Assembly: GCA_018398765.1 (NCBI GenBank)
Contig: JAHBMJ010000724.1
Span: forward strand, 1-41,904
Direction of reading: 5' to 3'
Origin: Chromera velia
Lineage: Eukaryota > Sar > Chromeraceae
Length of the DNA stretch: 41,904 bases
Positions within the stretch are counted from its first letter, which is position 1. The number at the start of each line of letters is the position of its first letter. Position numbers and translations under genes: made by a program. The notes under the pieces were generated by a model. The model had not been told where the DNA came from, searched no databases, and saw only the letters and a list, made by a program, of their open reading frames with translations. Of this stretch, positions 12,201 through 21,636 are shown one piece after another.

Positions 12201-14166
12201 CTTTCTTCTTGTCTGTACAACGTCTTTGCTCACAGACTGTTTGTTCTGTCAGTTTGGCTCGTGTGAAGCTGAACCACTTTTCCCCGTCACCTGTCTTTTC
12301 GGACAAGTAAAATAAATAAACGGACAATTAAGGTAGACTTCTCTTGCGATAAACGGACGGACGGACAAGTAAAATAGATAAATGCATGAACAAACGTCTG
12401 CAGGAGGACTGCATCACGACTTGGAGAGGCACCTCTGAGTTGAACGATATGCCCTGTGGGTGGCACGGGAAGTCTGTGGCACTCTGCCAAGACGCCCCGG
12501 TGGATCCTGTGGAAGCTGCTGGGTTCCTCGCGTATGAGTGTGTGGACTCTCTTCAGGAGGCCAAGGACTTCTGTGAGAGTGAGGGAGGGTCTATCGTCCG
12601 GTTTGATTCTGCAGCAAAGCAGGAGGCAGTGGGCAAACTGATCCCCCACTTCAAGCACGTGTGCAACATCGGCAGGGACGGGGTGTGGGTCGACGGGTCA
12701 GCCAGACTGAAGGACAGACAGTAGCGAAAGACAAAAGAAAGTAAAAAGGGGGTCCCTCAGATAGACGCACAGTTAGGCAGAAGAAACGAGAAGACAGAAA
12801 GGCAGGCAGGCAGGAAGGGAGGCATGAAATGAAAACAGGAAGGGAGACTGCAAGCTTTCTTTTTGTTTCCCTGCGTTTACCTCGTCCACGAACGTTCAGT
12901 TCCTTTGCGAAGCAGGAAGAAAGACGAAAACAGGGGTTGCAAGCCAGAAAGAATGAGGTTTACAGACAGACAGGCGGACACGCAGATATATCTGTCCCCC
13001 CCCTGCCTTCCTCTCTTCTTGAATGCAGCGCTGACATCATGAAAGAGGGCAAGTGGAAGTACTTCGACGGCACCGACTGGACCTTCCAGCCCAAGTGGGA
13101 CAGCGGAGAGCCGAACAACCACAAATGGGCCCACTACAAGCAAGTCAGTCAATTAGTCACTCAGTCAGTCAGTCAGTCGGAGAGGGACCCTTCTCTTCTC
13201 TTCTCGGCTGAATGAAGGACGCCATTTCACTACACAGTGCACGAATGTGGAAAGAAAAAAGACGTGGCCTGCCTGTCCGGCAACCAAGACAAAGAAAGAT
13301 TCATTTTGTCGAATCGGTTCGACAGTGAGTCGAAGGATCGGTCTGGCATTAGGAGACGGTCTGACTGAGGATGCGTTTGTTTACACGGTGCGTCACACCA
13401 GACAAAAAATGGAGAAGGGTGAAAAGAAACTTTGTGAAACTGTTGTTTGCAGCCTAAAGGTCATGAAATTTCTTTTCTCAACTGTCATGCTTATTCATGC
13501 ACTGCCCTTGGCCCAACTTTGCATGCAGGAGGACTGCATGATGACCTGGAAGGAGACCGAGAAGCTGAACGACATGCCCTGCAACTACCACGGGAAGACC
13601 GTCGCCCTCTGCCAGAACTACGTGGGCAACAGACCTGCACCCGATCCCGTCGCTGACGCTGGCTTCCTTGCTGCCGACTGTGTGGACTCTCTCCAGGAGG
13701 CCAAGGACTTCTGTGAGAGCGAGGGCGGAGTGGTCGTGAGGTTTGACACTTCGGCAAAGCAGCAGGCAGTGGGAGGACTCCTTGACTACTTCGAACATAA
13801 GTGTGACTCCAAGCGCGTCTGGGTCGACGGGTGGGTCTTTTCGGTCGCGAGCTGTAGGCAGTTGAGAACAAAAGGAAGAAGCGTGTTTTTTTCATTTCTT
13901 TTTTCTTTCGTTTTCCCCTCTTTCTGCTTCTGGTGTCGTAAGTGTTTCATTTGAGCCTCTTGGTAGGCAGTTCCTTGATGAGTTGCTTCTCAGGCGATCC
14001 GATGCTTCCTCATTCACGATTTTCCTGTTGTCCCAAGTCGCGTGATCTCATGTCTTGCCTGCCTCTCTGCCTGCCGATCTGTTCCTTGCCTGTCGTCTGC
14101 CTGTCTCTGTTCACCCCTGCTTCCTGCATTCCGATTTCCTTCAACACTCTCTATCTCTCTCCCTCC

Positions 14167-14200
<34 letters not shown>

Positions 14201-15555
14201 GACTGACTGGAGGAAGGAGGGCAGTTGGAAGTTCTTCGACGGCTCCGACTGGGTCCACAAACCCGTCTGGTACAGCGGGGAACCCAACGACCATGTGTTC
14301 TCTACATTTTCCGGGGTCAGTCAGTCAGGCTGTCCGGTGGCTTTGCTTTCGTTGCATTTTCACTCTTCTTCAGTTTTTTCCTTTTTTCTTGGTACAACCA
14401 TCTCGTTCAATTGCCGCACTTCTCTCCTGACGTCCAACTGCCCTTTTCCTATTCCTGCGAAGGTCTCTCGAAATTCGCCAAGTGAAAATCAATTTCGAGT
14501 GAGGGTCTTCATTCACTTCCCTCACCCAATTTTTCTCCCTCCATCCCTTAATTCGATTCTTGCAGGAGGACTGCATGATGACTTGGAGGGACACAGAGAA
14601 GCTCAACGACATGCCCTGTGCTTGGACAGGCAAGACAGTGGCAGTCTGCCAAACCAAACCCCCTCCCGTCCCCCCCCCCGCGAATCTGAACATTCAGACG
14701 ATCTGCGAGAACCACTCGAAGACGCTCAGCTGCCCTTCCGGGAAGGTCATCAAGATGAAGAAGGCCTGGTACGGTCGGGAGAAGCCGGGCAACGAGGTCT
14801 GTGCCCACTCGTCCATCAAGACCCTCACGTGCCACCAGGACATCTTGGACAAAGTGGGAGACCACTGCGATGGAGAGGAGAGTTGCGATTTCAGGCCCCA
14901 CAACGGCATTGCGGGGGATCCTTGTGGCGGCACTTATAAATACGCAGAGGTCGCGTATGAGTGCGAGGATGCTCCCACCGATCCTGTGGAGGACGCTGGA
15001 TTCATCGCTGCCGACTGCGTGAACTCTCTTCAGGAAGCGAAGGACTTCTGTGACAGTGAGGGGGGCCGTCTGGTCCGCGTGGATTCTTCCCAGAAGCAGG
15101 ACGCCATTGGAAGCCTCCTCGATCATCTGAACCAGAAGTGCCACACCAAGAGGGCATGGATCGACGGGTGAGTGCGTCTCTCTAGCTGTCAGTGTGTCAA
15201 AGTGTGTTTGGGAACAGAATCGGGGAGGGTCTGTCAGCGATGCGCTTTTTCGCATGAATGACGTCGTGATACTCTGGTGTGGCTGTGACAGAGTCCACTT
15301 AGAGGCTCGGGAGGGAGGGAGAGTCAGAGGAGAGGGAGGGAGGGAAATTTGAAGGAAGGAAGGAAGGAACGAATATGAGGACAACGAACGAACACTCTTT
15401 CTCTCGCCCGTTGATACATAAAGACTTGCAGGAGTGCTCACCTAGCTCTGTGTTTGTGCGCGCGTGTGTGTATTTTTGTGCGTGCCTGTGTGTGGAAGGA
15501 CTTGCGAAAGCCTTCCTCCATGTATGCTGACGCATATGTATGCACATTCCTTCTG

Positions 15556-15616
<61 letters not shown>

Positions 15617-15829
15617 GACCGACGCCGGAAAAGAAGGCACTTGGACTTTCTTTGACGGCACTGCCTGGACCTTCACCCCTAAGTGGTACAGAGGAGAGCC
15701 TAACGACTGGGGATCAGGGGTCAGTCAGTCGGGGAGGTGGAGGGGGGGGCGGTCAAAAGAGGAGCTAGAAGTGTACTAGTTGAAAGAGAGACCGGACTCT
15801 CTTTTTCATCTGCTGCTGTTTCTGTCCGC

Positions 15830-15864
<35 letters not shown>

Positions 15865-18321
15865 CAAAAGCAAAAAGAGAACCATATAGTCTGTCGCCCA
15901 CCCCCGGACACTCTGGCTCTGATGCGCTACTTGATGAAGAACATCGCTTTTTTGTTGTTGTTGAACGGCCCACCCTGCGTGCAGGAGGACTGCATCACCA
16001 CCTGGCAGAACACAGAGGAGCTCAACGACATGCCCTGTGGGTGGCACGGGAAGACTCTCGCCATCTGCGAGGCTGTCCCCACCCCCGCCCCGAACCCGAA
16101 CGAGCACACTACGAACATCTGCGAGGGCCGCACAGGGTCTCTGACTTGTCCTGCCGGCAAGATGATCAGAATCATCGACGCTTGGTATGGCCGTGAGAAG
16201 CCAGGTTCCGAGGTCTGCCCCCACTCCTCCATCAGGACGCTCAAGTGCAACAGAGACATCTTCAATCACGTCCACACCCACTGCGACAGCACGCAGAGCT
16301 GCAGCATCAGACCCACCAACGGGATTGTGGGAGACCCGTGCGGGGGCACATACAAGTACGCAGAGATCACTTACGAGTGCGAAGACATGCCCTCCACCAC
16401 AACCACCACCACAACACTTCCCCCGACCACCACCACGACTACTACTACTACCACCACTACCACTACTACAACCACCACCACTACCACTACTACAACCACC
16501 ACCACTACTACTACTACCACCACTACCACTACTACAACCACCACCACTACCACTACAACCACCCCTCCTCCCACAACCACGACCACCACCACTGCCGGTC
16601 TTGCCGCATCCTGCGCTGAGCTGAGTAAGTTTTTTTTTCTTTTTCTTCTCTCTTTTCCTCTTCTTGTGAGGCTGCTGGGCTTCCAGAGAAGCAACATGAC
16701 TGCATGAGAGAGAGGGGACGTGTATTCTCAAATATGATTGAAGAAGCACACGAAACCCGTGCAAATTCGGAAGATATTTGGTACGCAACAGCTGCCGTTC
16801 TCTCTTTGCATCTTCAATGCCTTCGTCCGTCCTTGTGTTCGTGATCCCCAAATCGTCCTGCCAGCCAGACAGTGTTTTTCTTTTGCGCTTCTCACTTCAC
16901 AGTTGATTGCAAGTCCTGCCTCGAGGCTCTCTCTCAACGAGGCTTCCACTGTCGCCCCTTCGTGTGGTGCCCTCCTTTGTGAGCTATTACCTCCATTCCT
17001 CCGCGTTCCTTGTTGGACCCCCGTCTCTTCAATGGCACCCTGATTCGTTCATGTTTTTTCCGTTTCTTGTGCGATTGAAGGCTTGAAAAATGAAAAGAAT
17101 GAATGAATGCGCGATCGAGTGACTGCAGACAATTGCGGATGGGGCAACCCGAATTGGTCTGGACGGTGCAAGGCAACGGTTGGTCGCTCGGTTGGTCTTT
17201 CTGCCCCAATCAACGGTCGATGCATGGGTCGAGCTGGGGTTGTTCGTTCTCTTTCCTGCCTGCCTGCACGGTTGCAGCGACGAATAAGCACAAAGTCAGA
17301 TCACAGAGAATTCTTTTGCGATAAGAAAACTGCCCGAAGACCAATCCGTGCCCACAGCAGATTACAGCATCTTCAAGTCATTTGTTTTTCTTGTATCACA
17401 AAACTCTCCCTCCCTTCCGTCCACCCCCTCAGGCGGCTCCTCTCTTCTACTCTTCACATGTGTCTGTTCATTCTTTCTTTCTTTCTTTATCCCTCGTGTC
17501 CCCATTTTTGCTTTTTTAATCTGCATATGTCTTTCCTACCTGGTTCCCTCCCTGCCTCCCTCCGTGCAGACGGTGAACGGTGTCTCTGGCTACGCATGCA
17601 CATGCTTTGGGGGATGGGAGGGACGCGACTGCGGAACCCAGATTCCTCCTGGAGAGGGCATGACGGCAGCCTCGTGCGCAGACCTCAGTCAGTCAGTTTA
17701 TCTGGAAGGGAAACCCACCCACGTGCACATCTCTGCGCTTGACTTCAGTCTGCCTACATCACTTCCTTCGAAGCGTGTTCCTGCGGTTTTATTCTCCCTC
17801 GTTCTTCTCCGCATCACAGTGAAGCAGTCCGAGTTGCGCCTTGTCTTTAACGTACTTGTGTCTCTGGGGACCACGTGTTCTCCTTGATTCCCTCCCTGTT
17901 GTTTGCAGACAACTGTGGCGGGGAGATGGGCAAGGGAGGGTGCATGCACTGGGTCTGTCCGTTAGGCAGAGAGTGAGAGAGAGGGAGTACGCCTGCTTTG
18001 CTTTGCTTTCCTTTCCCGTTCTCCATCCTTGCCTTTTCCCATCGGCTTGCCTCTCCTTAGCACAGCCGTTTCTTCCCTGTTTCGTTCTGTCCTCTCTTCT
18101 ATGTGCAAGTGTTTCCACTTACGCGTTTTCTCTGTCGCTTTCCACGGAGTTTTCCTCCATTTTTCTGCTTGTAGCAGCTGCTTGGTGTTGCTATCACGCT
18201 CCTTCTGTGCTGCCGCTTTCCTTCCTTCCTGTGTTGATTTGTGTTGCAGAACAACTACAGCGAGTACTACTGCGTGTGCAACGATGGGTGGACTGGGAAG
18301 ACGTGCGAGACTGCAGCATGA
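9247..18321 (+). CDS. Multidomain secreted-type lectin: 5 C-type lectin + 2 SUEL + Thr stalk + 2 EGF
   Basis: I join 17 exons by frame: 9247-9337, 9677-9799, 10155-10389, 10934-11036, 11392-11675, 11936-12035, 12404-12696, 13029-13143, 13529-13830, 14201-14315, 14566-15167, 15617-15719, 15985-16624, 17129-17178, 17570-17687, 17909-17952 and 18250-18321. The sum is 3390 nt, 1129 residues and a stop. The fold order and every junction from 10155 on are well supported by repeated family motifs. The first two exons rest on matching phases only and show no signal peptide, so the true 5' end may lie elsewhere. The product should bind sugars outside the cell: five EPN-type C-type lectin domains, two rhamnose-type lectin domains and EGF modules. 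No membrane segment follows the EGF modules, so it is probably secreted. Such mosaics are known in alveolates for adhesion or particle capture; the exact role here is unknown. Confidence 0.85.
10155..16084 (+). other. Array of five C-type lectin domains (CTLD1-5)
   Basis: Each domain spans three exons. One exon carries an ADCVNSLQEAKDFC-like start followed by a WVDG end. A small exon carries KEGTW-FDG and EPN. The third opens with EDC and carries LNDMPC and a final Cys. EPN (mannose/fucose/GlcNAc-type calcium and sugar site) is present in all five small exons (10934, 11936, 13029, 14201, 15617). The classical WND is LND throughout, so Trp is lost but the calcium-ligand Asn-Asp is kept. Six cysteines per domain fit three disulfides. 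Domain 3 has NNHKWAHYKQ and domain 4 NDHVFSTFSG where the others have NDWGSG between EPN and EDC, so the sugar-loop edge differs. The close similarity points to recent tandem duplication. Confidence 0.9.
14160..14200 (+). repeat. (GT)n tract forming a splice acceptor
   Basis: About 14 GT units run straight into GCAG, the acceptor of the lectin exon at 14201. A second case, (CT)n(GT)nGCAG, is at about 15558-15616 before the exon at 15617. The tracts replace an ordinary polypyrimidine tract. Confidence 0.85.
14692..16386 (+). other. Two SUEL/rhamnose-binding lectin domains
   Basis: SUEL1 is at about 14692-14968, between CTLD4 and CTLD5. SUEL2 is at about 16110-16386, after CTLD5. Both carry the family's two diagnostic motifs: YGREKPG (the YGR motif) and GDPCGGTYKYAE (the DPC motif). 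They also carry the start IC-(6-7)-LSCP/LTCP and eight or so conserved cysteines. In the family these bind L-rhamnose or D-galactose. Each sits inside the exon that also holds a CTLD end, without its own introns. The two copies are very similar, suggesting duplication together with a neighbouring CTLD. Confidence 0.92.
16390..16605 (+). other. Threonine-rich (mucin-like) stalk coding tract
   Basis: About 70 codons, nearly all ACC, ACT or ACA, with Pro-rich edges (LPP near the start, PPP near the end), lie in frame in the exon 15985-16624 between SUEL2 and the first EGF module. Such Thr/Pro tracts are usually O-glycosylated, extended spacers. The mix of Thr codons shows selection for threonine or an old repeat, not a fresh trinucleotide expansion. 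The opposite-strand poly-Val frames are shadows. Confidence 0.9.
16612..18321 (+). other. Two C-terminal EGF-like modules
   Basis: Module 1 is made of SCAEL (end of exon 15985-16624), NNCGWGNPNWSGRC (17129-17178) and GYACTCFGGWEGRDC (17570-17687). Module 2 starts with SCADL at the end of that exon, then NNCGGEMGKGGC (17909-17952) and YYCVCNDGWTGKTC (18250-18321), ending at TGA. Both show the EGF pattern with CxCxxGWxGxxC. The two modules share the same split: a phase-1 intron after ADL/AEL and a phase-0 intron before the second half. The donors of the two small exons (GTTGGT and GTCTGT) are weak, but the frames join exactly. Confidence 0.8.
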
Positions 18322-19769
18322 TCGGGACGAGAAACTGAAAAGAGAAGAGAAGAGAAGAGGAAAGAGATTTTCAACCGGGCGATCACTTTTTTTTTGTTTG
18401 TCGCCTCTCTCGATCTGAATTGATGATCGGTCTGCGTGAAGAGAAAAAGGACACGACATGAACTCGGGGTAAATTGAACTCGGGGAAGCGAAATTTATGT
18501 TTTTGTTGTGCGTTGGGTGTGCACAGCCTGAGGATATTCGGTCGATTAAACGTTCGGGGAGTGACTTCGCATCTTTCATGGCGGCACTCACCCACCGTTT
18601 GACCGGTCCTTCAAAGAAATTAAGGCGCTCACCTTCCTTCCATCTCCCTTCCCCGCTTTCCTCTCGGGCCTGTCAGTCCTTTTTCTGCGCTTTCTTCCTC
18701 TTCTTTGTGTTGCTCGTCGCATAAGTTAATTAATCAGCAAAGAAGTATTTTTCGTTTTTGAGATCCAGAAGAGCAGCCCGTCGTTCGATTCCGTCCAGGG
18801 GCTGCATGCGGGGTGCGTACGAAGAGAGACGAGAGAGAAAAAAGCAATCAAGCAGCCGCAGTGAAGTGTGTACACGTGCTTTTGGGATGTTTCCCCTTCA
18901 CCTCCGTTTTCTAGCAGAGCTTCCACAAAGATCCTCTTGCTGCCTATAGCTTCTCTCAAAAAACCCAACAGGCAAAATCCCATTGTCAGATTATGTCTGT
19001 GCTCCTGTGGCTCATGCGCACAAAGTCGATCGATAGGCTGAAAGCGTCTAACCCTTTGTGATCAGACTTGCTGTGTTTGTTTGAAGAGAAAAGAAGGACC
19101 CCACAGATTTTCTCCAAAAACAGTTGACGCAGCAGATGTGCACACTCCGTTTCGTGCCTGCATTGATCGACCGTGTGCTTCTTTGTTTGGCAGTACGCAA
19201 AGATTCCAAAAGCATAGGCAATGCTGGCAAGGAACCTTGTATGCAGTCAGAAAAGTCAGGGCGCAGGAGAAACATCCAATGAACAAACAGACCAAAAGAT
19301 GAAAGTGGAAGCACATCTGCATGCAGCGCAGGGTGACGCACGCACGCTTGTCGAATCGCTGTGCGGACCGGGAAAGAAACCATGTGTCCCGGGGTGGGGA
19401 GGGGCGATTTAGCACAGTCGGGTGTTGAATCGCGAATTTCGAAGTCTCTAGCGAAGTCTGATTGTATTCGAGGGGATCAACCATATGTATTAGCTGAGTA
19501 TGTATTCGGCAGGGATCGTGGGCAAAGCATGTAGGGGATCAACAAATAATCTATAGCAAATAATCGATGAAAAAGAGGAACTAGAAGAGGAAGTTATATT
19601 GAACTTATTTTTACTACTGTGACGTACTAAAATTACTAGTATTTTTATGATTAGCCGTCAATGCCGCATCTTCTTTCAACAAACAGGTCGATTTGGTGTT
19701 TTTTTCTTATAAGCAAACAATTATATATAAGACTGATGGAATGAGGCGGACTAAAGCGGACGTGCTAGG
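18322..19769. other. 3' flank of the lectin gene, no gene seen
   Basis: The first few hundred bases are probably 3' UTR and downstream sequence of the lectin gene. Beyond that I find only short open frames without family similarity. The sequence becomes AT-rich from about 19500, up to the left target duplication of the transposon at 19762-19769. Confidence 0.5.
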
Positions 19770-20916
19770 TAGTGACCAGATTTGATTTGATTTGATTTGA
19801 AGTAGGGCTTAACCTCAAATCAAATCTTAGGCCTGAAAAACTTTAGCATGATAGGGCCTATCAAATCTACTTCAAATCTGACCTTTTAACCTCAAATCTT
19901 CGAGGTCAATCCATCATCCAGTCTCTTAAATGAGTCTCAGCTAGGCTTCGCACTTTTTTGTGCGTAAAAAAAAAAAAAAATTTATAAAAAGAGTTTTTCA
20001 TCAGTTTTCACATGAATATGAACGCCCAAAAGCTTTTTTAAATGTTTGTTCAGTGAAAAAGAGGTCATCCAGTCTATTTTCCAGATATTCAAGTTTTGAT
20101 TGAGGGTTTAAAGTGGTTCTTTGTTGTGCTGTAGCAGTTTTTACGCTTCTTTCTCTGCCTTGGGCTCTTCTTGGGTCCCCCCTGATCAAACCGATCAATG
20201 ATGTCATACAATTCTACAGGTCATAACAACAAGAAGGCTGCATTAGTATACATTGCCGGCTACGCGAAGAAAGTGTGGTCTGCAGAAAGAGAGATTAATG
20301 TAATTGTATGCTAAGTCAAGATTCAGGGTAGAGAAGGAGAGGGAAAGACGATTGGTAGGTATCAATACGCCGCCAGTGCCACCTCCTCCTTCCAAAAACA
20401 TCTTGTTACAGCTCATGGTCTGACCATTATATCCGACACATAGATTAAGATCCTCTTTTTCGTTGGCAGTTAAGTGTAGCAGTTTCAAAGTAAACTGGAG
20501 CTTCAAAAATTGAGATTCTAACTTGAGAAGTACAGTTTTCAAGTAAGTTTTGGTCCGCTTTTTCCCTTACAGTTTTAAAGGGAATTTAAAGTATAAAATT
20601 TGTAAAATTTGGCTATAATTATTAATGATTAAGTGAAAATTCTAGTCTTAAATTAAGATGACTCTCTAGGATGACTCTAAGATAAAAACTTATGTAAACT
20701 CTTAGCTTTGACAATAGTTCATTAATTTTGAGAGTCTTAATTTTCTTATCTCAAGGGCTTTCTAAGATTTGCTAGTGGTGTCGACTGTGTCATGTCGTCT
20801 TCAGTGCTGTCGAGAGTGACCTCTAGACTTCAACCTCAAATCTACCTCAAATCTGGTCAGATTTGAGCTTGAAGCTCAAATCAAATCAAATCCTATCAAA
20901 TCAAATCTGGTCACTA
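19770..20916. mobile_element. Terminal-inverted-repeat DNA transposon, 1147 bp, degenerate
   Basis: The left end TAGTGACCAGATTTGATTTG is matched as an inverted copy at the right end (CAAATCAAATCTGGTCACTA at 20897-20916). Both ends are flanked by the same 8 bp, GTGCTAGG (19762-19769 and 20917-20924), a clean target-site duplication. An 8-bp duplication and a TAGTG terminus fit the hAT superfamily; P elements also make 8-bp duplications. A plus-strand remnant near 20230-20310 reads AALVYIAGYAKKVWSAE, resembling the YxAGYxxxK segment of P/THAP-type and related transposases, and soon meets a stop. Further AAATC/GATTT repeats lie just inside both ends. There is no intact transposase, so it is a decayed or non-autonomous copy. 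Confidence 0.85.
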
Positions 20917-20924
20917 GTGCTAGG

Positions 20925-21636
20925 AACGGATCTTAAATACAGTTTCCCCCATTATATAAGACTAGGCGTAATACATTTAAAAGAAGGGTTGCATATATAT
21001 TAGTAGAGTTAAGTGAACGTGTTTTTATTATTATCATTTAATATTTTATTTCAAGTATACTTCAAAGAAGGCTATAGCAAAAGGGAAAAGATCACTTTCG
21101 ACTTGGAGCCTCGGACTCTTATTCTCGCTATATAGACGTAGTAAGACGTAGCTGTTTCTATATTAAGGCGGCGGAAAAGCTGTTTGAACTTGTGTTGATC
21201 TAGGTCCTAGGTGTTGAGTCACTGTTGACATGCTTTTGTCTTCTTTTGATCATTTTTTAGATAATTATTATTAAATTATATATCTGATATATATTATTGC
21301 ACTTTATTGTTTTGAAATAAAAAAGATATATACAACTTTTGAACATTTTAATTGTTACTCAACATACTAGACTGACTGGCTTTAACCGTCTCAATTCATT
21401 CAATTCAATAGAATGTATAGCGCGTCATAAACAGTATCATAAACTTTTTTCAAGACTTTTCTTTTCTAGTTTTTTTTTCAAGTGTGGTGTTAGTGAATCA
21501 GTGATCAGATATCCGAGTCAATGCATGCATATACATCTAGATATACACACAGACTGTAACACAGTTCTTGACTTGATTTTTTTTTTAATTAAAAAAAAAT
21601 TCTAGTTTCTTGCAAATGTTTAGTTTAATGTTCACT
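20925..21636. other. AT-rich spacer, no gene seen
   Basis: This lies between the transposon and the stop codon of the minus-strand gene at 21637. It is AT-rich with poly-A/T runs. No exon or RNA gene is recognised. Confidence 0.6.

Noticed and set aside
16371-16697. Minus-strand poly-valine open frame
   Set aside because: Antisense shadow of the Thr-coding tract in the lectin gene.
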